Shown piece by piece: positions 1 to 5,194 of a stretch of 12,109 bases of DNA. The notes under the pieces were generated by a model. That model saw only the letters and a program-made list of their open reading frames with translations, was not told the DNA's origin and did not search any database. The stretch is from Bacteroidales bacterium UBA6207 (GTDB lineage: Bacteria > Bacteroidota > Bacteroidia > Bacteroidales > F082), in the NCBI GenBank assembly GCA_002421995.1, contig DISP01000175.1, forward strand, positions 1-12,109. Reading direction: 5' to 3'. Both the position numbers and the translations under genes were made by a program. How positions within the stretch are numbered: the first letter of the stretch is position 1; each line of letters begins with the position of its first letter.

Positions 1-330
1 GTTGGCGATCAGGTGATCCATGCCGACTTTTATGAAGTGAAAGAAGACAAACCTGTTGTGGTTTCGTTGCCGGTGAAACTGAAAGGCTCATCACCCGGTG
101 TGATCCGTGGTGGTAAACTCAAACTGAAACTCACCCGCCTCGATGTGAAAGGCCTTGTGGCTGATCTTCCTGAATTTATCGAAATCAGCATCGCAAAACT
201 GAATGTCGGACAATCAATCAAGGTGAAAAACCTTGAGTTTGAAAAGATTAAAGTGCTCAACAACAGCAATTCGGTGATTGTTGAAGTTACATCTGCACGC
301 GGTGTTGTGCTTGCTGCAGAAGAAGAATAG
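1..330 (+). CDS. rplY: 50S ribosomal protein bL25 (CTC family), 5'-truncated by window edge
   Basis: This is the C-terminal 109 residues of ribosomal protein bL25, which binds 5S rRNA in the large subunit; the long form is also called general stress protein CTC or TL5. The frame is open from base 1, so the start lies outside the window and an internal GTG at 13 should not be taken as the start. Visible family features are the HADFYEV segment that links the 5S-binding domain to the C-terminal beta domain, then the long-form (TL5) C-terminal domain with its K/V-rich strands and an acidic AAEEE tail. A strong terminator follows at once and pth lies 81 bp downstream, a common gene order in bacteria. 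Family assignment is by sequence recognition; the truncation is only the window edge. Confidence 0.9.
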   Translation, partial: VGDQVIHADFYEVKEDKPVVVSLPVKLKGSSPGVIRGGKLKLKLTRLDVKGLVADLPEFIEISIAKLNVGQSIKVKNLEFEKIKVLNNSNSVIVEVTSARGVVLAAEEE

Positions 331-346
331 ACATTTCTGAATTTTG

Positions 347-382
347 AAAAGGCATAAAACATCAGTTTTATGCCTTTTTTTT
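347..382 (+). terminator. Rho-independent terminator after rplY
   Basis: A perfect 14-bp stem (347-360 with 365-378: AAAA, then GGCATAAAAC) has a 4-nt ATCA loop and runs into eight Ts (375-382). Because the stem begins with As it could also stop transcription arriving from the right. It separates rplY from pth, so pth probably has its own promoter or depends on read-through. Confidence 0.9.
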
Positions 383-411
383 CAACATAGCTAAATTAGG
401 ATTTATCAGCC

Positions 412-975
412 ATGAAATACCTGATTGCCTGCCTTGGAAATATCGGTGCAGAATATGCCAACACCCGCCACAATATTGGGTTTCAGGTGGGCGATGCCCT
501 GTGTGCCGATCTTTCGGGAAAATTTGAAACCGGCAGACTGGCACAAACGGCTGTGGTGAAATACAAAAGCCGCATCTTAGTGGTGATCAAACCTACCACC
601 TATATGAACCTCAGCGGAAAAGCCGTGCAATACTGGCTGCGGCAGGAAAACATTCCGCAAGAAAATCTGCTCGTGGTGGTGGACGATCTGGCGCTGCCCC
701 TTGCCACCCTGCGCATGAAAACCAAAGGCAGCGATGCCGGCCACAACGGCCTCGAAAATATTATCCAAACCCTTGGAAACAAACAGTTTGCCAGATTACG
801 CTTCGGCATAGGCAACGACTTCCCACGTGGAAAACAGGTTGATTTTGTTTTGGGCGAATGGAGCAAACAAGAACTTCTGGCCCTCGAACCAAAAATCCCG
901 GCAGCCGTTGAAATGGTCAAATGCTTTGTGGCTATCGGTGCTGAACGCACGATGAATTTCTACAATAACAAATAG
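412..975 (+). CDS. pth: peptidyl-tRNA hydrolase
   Basis: Complete 187-residue Pth, which cleaves the ester bond of peptidyl-tRNAs that drop off stalled ribosomes and so recycles tRNA in the cytosol. The length is typical of the family. All the usual active-site markers are present: N10 in LGNIG, the catalytic His20 in TRHNIG, N66 in MNLSG, the DD pair at 91-92, and N112 in GHNGLENI, followed by RLRFGIG. One small deviation is LGNIG where most family members have LGNPG. The ATG at 412 gives the normal N-terminus. No terminator is visible directly downstream. Function is near certain from family knowledge. Confidence 0.97.
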   Translation: MKYLIACLGNIGAEYANTRHNIGFQVGDALCADLSGKFETGRLAQTAVVKYKSRILVVIKPTTYMNLSGKAVQYWLRQENIPQENLLVVVDDLALPLATLRMKTKGSDAGHNGLENIIQTLGNKQFARLRFGIGNDFPRGKQVDFVLGEWSKQELLALEPKIPAAVEMVKCFVAIGAERTMNFYNNK

Positions 976-1296
976 TTGATGGGTGATGCGTGATGGGTTG
1001 TGGGTTGTGGGTAATACGTGATGGGTGAATTCGTGACAAACATACAATTCGTGCATACGCGGCAACAAAACATTCGTTACTGTAGTCAAAAGAAAGGCAC
1101 TCACTTTTCTTCACATTCCCTTTTGGCAGCCAAAAACAACCAAGCGCTTACAAAGCGCGTCTTCGTTGGTATTGCTCATGGCAAATGAAGACCTCAGTAC
1201 CGAAAAACAGAAAGACATATACGTATTACTACTGATATACAAATACTTAATTCCGGGTATTTGTTGAGAAAAAGAGAAGAATTGTTTGCAAAAGAC
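976..1296. other. Non-coding stretch with degenerate GT-rich repeats
   Basis: No convincing gene is seen. Bases 976-1027 are a degenerate direct repeat built from GTGATGGGT and GTTGTGGG units. AATTCGTG occurs twice (1028-1035 and 1046-1053). A leftward promoter-like pair is present: TATGTTTG on the minus strand (1044-1037) with TTG 18 nt upstream, but it points at the 3' end of pth with no ORF to serve. A 6-bp hairpin (1144-1149 with 1153-1158) has no T-run. The rest is A+T-rich and looks like decayed intergenic DNA. Confidence 0.5.
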
Positions 1297-1327
1297 TTGA
1301 CAATAATTTTTTTTCAGATTATATTTG
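1297..1327 (+). promoter_or_regulatory. Bacteroidota-type promoter (TTGACA, 17-nt spacer, TATATTTG)
   Basis: TTGACA (1297-1302) and TATATTTG (1320-1327) match the Bacteroidota sigma-factor consensus TTG/TTTG-N19-21-TAnnTTTG, with 20 nt between the TTG and the TA. Transcription should start near 1334. The first ORF downstream is the 39-codon frame at 1351, then the HTH gene at 1549, which has no equally good promoter directly upstream. Confidence 0.65.
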
Positions 1328-1350
1328 TCGCATCAAAAACAATAAAAAAC

Positions 1351-1470
1351 ATGATGAAAAACAATTTACCCCCCCCGATCCTGCGCAGCGTTCTTTGGTT
1401 TAAAGGTTTGTCCTCGCAAAAGGCAAGCAAGCATTCGCGCTGGATTCATTCCTTTGTTGTGGCAGTATAA
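1351..1470 (+). CDS. possible 39-residue small protein, function unknown
   Basis: An ATG-ATG start lies about 17 nt after the predicted transcription start of the 1297-1327 promoter and opens a 39-codon frame ending at TAA 1470. The peptide is basic, with PPP, then SVLWFKGLSS, several K/R/H residues, and a hydrophobic end FVVAV; it has no signal peptide or clear domain. An eight-C run at codons 7-9 makes the frame sensitive to slippage or sequencing error. I do not recognise it. It could be a short leader peptide, the remnant of a larger gene, or chance. Promoter position is the main argument for reality. Confidence 0.3.
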   Translation: MMKNNLPPPILRSVLWFKGLSSQKASKHSRWIHSFVVAV

Positions 1471-1548
1471 CTTCTCATTATCGCCAACCGATGAGTTATT
1501 CGACACCAAAAAAACAACTGACTTGTTTTCAGCATAACAACATCAACC

Positions 1549-1884
1549 ATGAATTATCTTGATAAAACACAAAAACTTGAACAAATGCTTAGGCTGATCA
1601 AAGATCAGAACACTGGAACGGCAGCACAATTGGCTGAAAAGCTATGCGTTTCACGACCAACGATTGAAAACTACCTGCATCTTCTCCGAACAGCCGGTCA
1701 CAACATCAGCTATTGCACTAAAAGGAAATCCTATTATTTTTTGAGCACAGACCGTAAATTTATGGAGCTCCATAAAATTCGTATGGAGGTTGACGTTTAT
1801 ATTTGCAGCGAACAACGTCACACGAAAAAGACAAGATATGATCAACCACATTCAACATACCCCAAGGCCAGCCACCTTTCATAA
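1549..1884 (+). CDS. small winged helix-turn-helix regulator with repeat-derived C-terminus
   Basis: A 111-residue frame. Residues 1-65 look like an HTH_11/DeoR-type DNA-binding domain: an N-terminal helix (LDKTQKLEQMLRLI), then TAAQLAEKLCVSRPTIENYLHLLRTAG as helix-turn-recognition helix, and a wing ending SYYF. Short free-standing HTH proteins of this kind (about 70-80 residues) are common in Bacteroidota. From about residue 71 (base 1759) the DNA is the start of repeat copy A, so roughly the last 41 residues are encoded by repeat sequence and resemble no domain. The natural C-terminus was probably lost or replaced when the repeat arrived; the DNA-binding part is whole and may still work. 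It could act on the half-sites that begin at 1759, but that is inference. Expression may come from the 1297-1327 promoter. Confidence 0.65.
   Translation: MNYLDKTQKLEQMLRLIKDQNTGTAAQLAEKLCVSRPTIENYLHLLRTAGHNISYCTKRKSYYFLSTDRKFMELHKIRMEVDVYICSEQRHTKKTRYDQPHSTYPKASHLS
1759..1805 (+). promoter_or_regulatory. Promoter with inverted TATGGAG half-sites (copy A)
   Basis: TATATTTG at 1798-1805 fits the Bacteroidota -7 element; the -33 element is weak (TTC/TTCG around 1778-1781). Just upstream is a perfect 18-bp palindrome, TTTATGGAGCTCCATAAA (1759-1776), and a further TATGGAG (1782-1788) that forms a 7-nt-spaced inverted repeat with CTCCATA (1768-1774). Three half-sites packed against the -7 element look like an operator. 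The expected start near 1812 would serve the small ORF at 1838. Confidence 0.5.
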
Positions 1885-1930
1885 AAAAAGCCTCTGTATG
1901 GGGGCAATCTCTCAACATCTGACTGTATAA
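1838..1930 (+). CDS. repeat-encoded 30-residue small protein (copy A)
   Basis: An ATG 32 nt after the TATATTTG box opens a 30-codon frame whose core reads IQHT.RPATFHKKSLCMG, continuing AISQHL and ending TV. Copy B encodes the same core from an ATG at the same place. The leader before the ATG and the next nine bases have diverged strongly, yet the ATG is kept; two of the three changes around codons 9-11 are silent; and despite a 1-nt indel near the end both copies stop within one or two codons. The peptide is basic, without a signal peptide or membrane segment, and matches no family I know. Codons 16-30 and the stop overlap the antisense RNA at 1883-1956. Whether it is translated is unproven. 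Confidence 0.35.
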   Translation: MINHIQHTPRPATFHKKSLCMGAISQHLTV

Positions 1931-1956
1931 AGTATTAACCAAAACCATAAAGAGGC
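1883..1956 (-). ncRNA. predicted 74-nt small RNA with paired ends (copy A)
   Basis: A minus-strand promoter (1961-1990) predicts a start at about 1956, exactly where a terminal stem begins. The first 12 nt (1956-1945) pair with 1901-1890 with one mismatch, and the 3' arm runs into seven Us (1889-1883). The product would be about 74 nt, closed end to end, with a 43-nt inner region. In copy B one stem A-U becomes G-U, which keeps pairing in the minus-strand RNA but would break it in a plus-strand RNA, favouring this direction. It is antisense to the second half of the 1838-1930 ORF. It fits no RNA family I recognise. Confidence 0.55.
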
Positions 1957-1960
1957 GCTG

Positions 1961-1990
1961 CAAAGATACAACAACGCTTATTGAAACCAA
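1961..1990 (-). promoter_or_regulatory. Minus-strand promoter for the small RNA (copy A)
   Basis: On the minus strand TTG (1990-1988), exactly 19 nt, then TATCTTTG (1968-1961), an excellent Bacteroidota match. The predicted start falls 5-6 nt later on the first base of the RNA's terminal stem. The same arrangement with identical spacing is present in copy B. Confidence 0.65.
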
Positions 1991-2135
1991 CCCGCAACAG
2001 CGTTTTATTGGATGTTTTCACACACATCACAGGGGTGGCGGCACACGCCTTTACAGGTTTTAGCGTGTGTGGCCGTAGCCTTAGGCCGCGAATGAACCTG
2101 CGCCGGTTATGGTGGCACACAAATGCCACAATTGA

Positions 2136-2164
2136 TTGACTGCGAGAGTGGAAAAGCATCTTTG
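2136..2164 (+). promoter_or_regulatory. Weak promoter candidate for the 2214 lipoprotein
   Basis: TTG (2136-2138), 18 nt, then CATCTTTG (2157-2164), one base off TAnnTTTG, would start transcription near 2170 and give a leader of about 45 nt to the ATG at 2214. In copy B the last base is A (CATCTTTA), which weakens the idea. Confidence 0.25.
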
Positions 2165-2213
2165 ACACCGTCCGGATGTAAATTAGGAGGGTGAAATTAA
2201 TTCAATGTGATAC

Positions 2214-3197
2214 ATGAAACTAATTTATAGATTTTTGATTATCCTTATTATTACTTACTCATGTACAAAAGAAACCGAAATACAAGATAGCAAATATCAA
2301 CCTGAATATGACGGTTGGTTTAGTAAAGACATCGAAGTAAAGGATATGGAAGGAGTTAATAGTGCATTTTTTAGAGTTTTTGCAAAAACAGAAACCATCC
2401 TGAATGATTTTATACAGATGCGAAAATTAACAATAACTACTAACCTTGGTGAAGATTTATCTCTTAAATCAGGAATGCCATCTGAGCTATTTGACGAAAC
2501 GAAGAGCAATCAAGCATATTCATATAATGCGTCGAAAGAACCGACAGTAGTTATTTCGCATATAACTTCGAATCTAGTTGAAGGCGTTAAAGGAATCCAG
2601 CTTCATATAGAAAACACAGAATTTAAGAATGGCCAGGATGATTGGATACATGGTGATATTTATGGTTATGAAACTACTGAGCCGTTCATTGGCCTCGTTC
2701 ATTGGGAAGGATTGTATGCTGTACTCGTTCACCATAGATGGAAACAATATTGGTATTCAGTAAATTGGGAGCACAATCCCTATACCTACTGGGTTGGTAA
2801 GACCTTAAACCAATACTGGTACAAATTCGACTGGGGTAATGTTTACAAAAGGGGGTTAACAGTTCGTCACCATCTGTATCAGCCTCAACAACCATTTCCA
2901 TACTATGTTGCGTACACTTCTGAAGATTTTAGAGGTAACATCTGTGAGATCGGCAGCTGGGATTCACGAAATTGCTATGTGGGGACTGCTCCTGCAGGTA
3001 CAACTGCATTTGTTTGGCCAAACAATACAGGACGATTTTATTATTCTGCATCATCAGGAAGCAACAAATGTCCACTACCAGGAAGCTGGTTTGATGGTTC
3101 AAATTGTGCCTACTTGAAAATTCCAGAAGATAAAACATATGGTTTTGTATGGGATAATAAATGGTACGTAAAGGGGAATAAAATACTTACATATTAA
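2214..3197 (+). CDS. lipoprotein with duplicated Cys/Trp-rich C-terminal motif
   Basis: A 327-residue predicted lipoprotein: a short hydrophobic signal (LIYRFLIILIITYSC) ends at Cys17, followed by a charged linker. Residues 60-215 are rich in W/Y (for example HHRWKQYWYSVNW, NQYWYKFDW). Residues 244-320 carry two copies of one motif: CEIGSWDSRNC...G.AP.GTTAFVW...FYY (244-277) and CPLPGSWFDGSNC...IP......FVW..KWYVK (286-320). This GSWDG.NC/FVW/FYY pattern occurs in secreted bacterial proteins, often next to peptidase domains, but no catalytic motif is visible here, so no enzyme call is made; a binding or surface role is a guess. The gene is clearly A+T-richer than pth or the receptor genes. It starts about 20 bp after repeat copy A and has a hairpin right after its stop, so it may be a single-gene unit. 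Confidence 0.8.
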   Translation: MKLIYRFLIILIITYSCTKETEIQDSKYQPEYDGWFSKDIEVKDMEGVNSAFFRVFAKTETILNDFIQMRKLTITTNLGEDLSLKSGMPSELFDETKSNQAYSYNASKEPTVVISHITSNLVEGVKGIQLHIENTEFKNGQDDWIHGDIYGYETTEPFIGLVHWEGLYAVLVHHRWKQYWYSVNWEHNPYTYWVGKTLNQYWYKFDWGNVYKRGLTVRHHLYQPQQPFPYYVAYTSEDFRGNICEIGSWDSRNCYVGTAPAGTTAFVWPNNTGRFYYSASSGSNKCPLPGSWFDGSNCAYLKIPEDKTYGFVWDNKWYVKGNKILTY

Positions 3198-3206
3198 TAA
3201 ATAAAT

Positions 3207-3241
3207 GGGCATGAGATAAAACAATTATCTCATGCCCTTAT
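3207..3241 (+). terminator. 13-bp hairpin between the lipoprotein genes
   Basis: A perfect stem, GGGCATGAGATAA (3207-3219) with TTATCTCATGCCC (3225-3237), and an AACAA loop lies 10 bp after the preceding stop. The following tail, TTATT, is a poor T-run, so it may be a weak terminator or an RNA-stabilising intercistronic hairpin. Only 21 bp remain before the next preferred start, with no promoter seen there, which suggests read-through. Confidence 0.55.
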
Positions 3242-3258
3242 TAAATATAACATTAAGC

Positions 3259-4230
3259 ATGTGCCAGAAAAGAATCTTGCTTTTTTCCTTAATTTTTTGT
3301 CTTGGATTTCATTCTTGTATGAACCATAAGGAACCTTTTGAAAGAAAAGTAATTGCCTACACTGATACAGGAAATGTTTATTTGGCTGAGGTTGATTCAA
3401 TCGCACATAACGATATTTTTGAAATCAGGGCACAAGCATTAAACGATCTTTTATTTGAGCGCCTTTTATTGAAGGAGGCTCTAGCTAGAAAAATGTCAGT
3501 AGATTCATTGCTAGAGATTGAAGTTGTTAGAAAGACCAAAATACCAAAAGAAAATGATTTCACAATGTTTAAAATTGCGAACGCCGAAAAGCAGTGGAGC
3601 GATGCCGAGATTGACATTATTCTACATTCTATATTTGAGGGTGAGCGCCGAATGATTTTTCGAGATTCGCTGTTTGAAAGTTATAAGGTTAGAATGAACA
3701 TTTCGCCGAAATCGGCGCAATTTTTAAATACCGACAGCATCTTAACATTTAACATTAATGGTTCTACTAACGCTGTGGAAGTAATTCTTGTTATGGATTT
3801 CGACTGTGGTCATTGTCTTGAACACTATAAAAAAGTTTATTCTCTTTCAGAAAAATACACTAAGGATATGAATTTTAAGTTAGTGTATCTGACAGGATAT
3901 TACGATTTACCAGGTCTTGCACTAATGGCGGCCAAATTTCAAAATGTTGAAAAGAAATTCATTGAAAGAATGATTGACTCTTCACACTTAATTCAAGAAG
4001 TTCCTTTTTATATCCGCATTGCAGAAGAATTATCACTTGATACAGTGCAATTTCAAGCTGATTTACATAATAGAATGAATTTGAAGGAGCTAATGGAAAC
4101 CAGAGATTACTTCATTGGGAAAAACATACAGGCAACACCAATTTATATTGTTAATAAACAACTATTTACACATCCAAAGACAGCCGATTATCTTGAAGCT
4201 ATCATCAACCAAAACATGCCAACAGAATGA
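3259..4230 (+). CDS. DsbA-like thioredoxin-fold lipoprotein
   Basis: The ATG at 3259 is chosen over an in-frame ATG at 3232, because 3232 lies inside the preceding hairpin and would put ten extra residues before the signal. From 3259 the protein is 323 residues: signal CQKRILLFSLIFCLGFHSC with lipid Cys20, then a helical section (about 50-150, with RAQALNDLLFERLLLKEALARKMS) like the SurA-type N-terminal segment seen in fused bacterial Dsb proteins, then a thioredoxin-fold domain. The active site is CGHC at 183-186 after VILVMDFD, and the cis-proline loop is ATPIYIV (Pro294). This supports a thiol-disulfide oxidoreductase or isomerase anchored in the envelope. Its stop overlaps the next start as ATGA (4227-4230), so it is probably translationally coupled to the DUF4249 gene. 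Like the gene before it, it is A+T-rich. Confidence 0.85.
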   Translation: MCQKRILLFSLIFCLGFHSCMNHKEPFERKVIAYTDTGNVYLAEVDSIAHNDIFEIRAQALNDLLFERLLLKEALARKMSVDSLLEIEVVRKTKIPKENDFTMFKIANAEKQWSDAEIDIILHSIFEGERRMIFRDSLFESYKVRMNISPKSAQFLNTDSILTFNINGSTNAVEVILVMDFDCGHCLEHYKKVYSLSEKYTKDMNFKLVYLTGYYDLPGLALMAAKFQNVEKKFIERMIDSSHLIQEVPFYIRIAEELSLDTVQFQADLHNRMNLKELMETRDYFIGKNIQATPIYIVNKQLFTHPKTADYLEAIINQNMPTE

Positions 4231-5192
4231 ATAAACCAAGCAATGTTCTTTTTATAGCTTTACTTTTTGCTTTCCAATCATGCACCAAAGAAATAGTTAT
4301 TGATATTCCTGAAAAAGCTCCTTCATTGGTGATCGAATCCGTTTTGCTGCCATTTGATTTAAACGGCCCGCAGCTTGGTGTGAAAATTTTTGAAAGCATT
4401 TCGGTTTTCGACACCTCTGCCAATAAAAGTATTACCAACGCCAATGTGTTGATTTACCGAAACGGGCAGCTTTTCGACACCCTTTTTTACGACAACTCAA
4501 CTGATCATTTTTATCCTTTTGGGTACGGACCTTTTCAGGGACCTGTGGCAGGCGATCATTTTCGACTTGAAGCCACTGCGCCGGGCTTTCCAGCGGTTGC
4601 TGCAGAAACCACTATCCCCGAAAAAGTGCTTCTCGACACTGTGACGATTGATCGCATTGGATTCTTCGATGAAAGCGGATCGGTATATTCAAAGCTATCT
4701 GTCAGTTTTTCTGATCCTTCGGACGAAGATAACTTTTACGAACTTGTGGTTTCCGCGATTGGTGAAGAGTATAAACCCAAGGCTTTCCGTTCATTAAAAA
4801 CCTATGAGACATTCATCATCAACGAACCACATTATCCTCCTGAAACAAGGATTGACTTAAAAAACCCTTCACGACTGTTATTCAATGACAAGACTTTTGC
4901 CGGACAACACGTTGAAATGAGTTGTTATTTTTCAGCAAATCAAAGAATGGGAGGAGAACATGTGCTGAATGCTGAAATATTGGCTGTTCATTTAAGAAAT
5001 GTAAGCCCTGAATACTATCATTTTCAAACCACACTGTTGCATAGCAGCTACAACAGGCAAGCAGATATTTTGTATGGTCTGGGCGAACCTTTGAATGTTG
5101 CATCAAACGTTGAGAGTGGCTATGGCCTTTTTGCTTCTTTCAACAAAGACAGGGTGTATCTGGATCTTGATACGTTAACAGTAAGGAGGTAA
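4227..5192 (+). CDS. DUF4249-type lipoprotein, partner of TonB receptor
   Basis: A 321-residue lipoprotein: signal SNVLFIALLFAFQSC with lipid Cys19, then KEIVIDIPEKAPSLVIESVL, the typical opening of DUF4249 proteins. It continues with Ig-like beta-rich sequence (TNANVLIYRNGQLFDTLFYD, HFRLEATAPGFPAVAAETTIP), also usual for the family. These proteins sit beside TonB-dependent receptors in Bacteroidota and probably act as surface partners in a SusD-like position; the substrate is not known for the family. The start overlaps the preceding stop (ATGA) and the stop is 2 bp before the receptor ATG, so the three genes form a tight operon. A GGAGG lies just before the receptor start. Confidence 0.85.
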   Translation: MNKPSNVLFIALLFAFQSCTKEIVIDIPEKAPSLVIESVLLPFDLNGPQLGVKIFESISVFDTSANKSITNANVLIYRNGQLFDTLFYDNSTDHFYPFGYGPFQGPVAGDHFRLEATAPGFPAVAAETTIPEKVLLDTVTIDRIGFFDESGSVYSKLSVSFSDPSDEDNFYELVVSAIGEEYKPKAFRSLKTYETFIINEPHYPPETRIDLKNPSRLLFNDKTFAGQHVEMSCYFSANQRMGGEHVLNAEILAVHLRNVSPEYYHFQTTLLHSSYNRQADILYGLGEPLNVASNVESGYGLFASFNKDRVYLDLDTLTVRR

Positions 5193-5194
5193 GC

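Larger units (their letters stand above)
1756..2194 (+). repeat. 439-bp dispersed repeat, copy A
   Basis: Aligns by eye with 8668-9101 in the same orientation. From about base 1850 to 2194 the two copies are around 94% identical, with a few substitutions and small indels; bases 1756-1850 are looser, but the half-sites and TATATTTG are kept. In order it holds inverted TATGGAG half-sites, a forward promoter, a 30-codon ORF, a minus-strand RNA gene with promoter and terminator, a hairpin CACACGC/GCGTGTG (2042-2048 with 2063-2069), a hairpin GTGGCA/TGCCAC (2112-2117 with 2124-2129) whose loop differs between copies while the stem does not, and an AGGAGG at 2185-2190. No transposase, clear terminal inverted repeats or target duplication is visible. 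It ends about 20 bp before a lipoprotein gene, as copy B also does. Confidence 0.9.

Noticed and set aside
577..1114. Several minus-strand frames over pth and its 3' flank
   Set aside because: They are shadows of the pth coding sequence, with no start context or domain.
1935..2168. 77-codon minus-strand ORF present in both repeat copies (also 8842-9075)
   Set aside because: Nearly all differences between the copies change the amino acid, the small-RNA promoter lies inside it, and it has no recognisable domain. Its conservation is explained by the DNA repeat itself.
2185..2190. AGGAGG at the repeat end as the ribosome-binding site for the lipoprotein (also 9092-9097)
   Set aside because: The distance to the ATG is 20-23 nt, too far for a normal Shine-Dalgarno interaction, and Bacteroidota rarely depend on such sites.
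1756..2194. The repeat as a classic insertion sequence or MITE
   Set aside because: No transposase ORF, no convincing terminal inverted repeats, and no matching target duplications at the two sites could be found by eye.
1756..2194. Integron attC site or CRISPR
   Set aside because: No GTTRRRY/RYYYAAC core sites, and no array of short regular repeats with spacers.
2905..3117. Second plus-strand frame inside the 2214 lipoprotein gene
   Set aside because: Out-of-frame overlap with a well-supported gene and no recognisable protein features.
3232..3258. Upstream ATG as start of the DsbA-like lipoprotein
   Set aside because: It lies within the hairpin arm at 3225-3237 and adds ten residues before a well-placed lipoprotein signal that begins at 3259.
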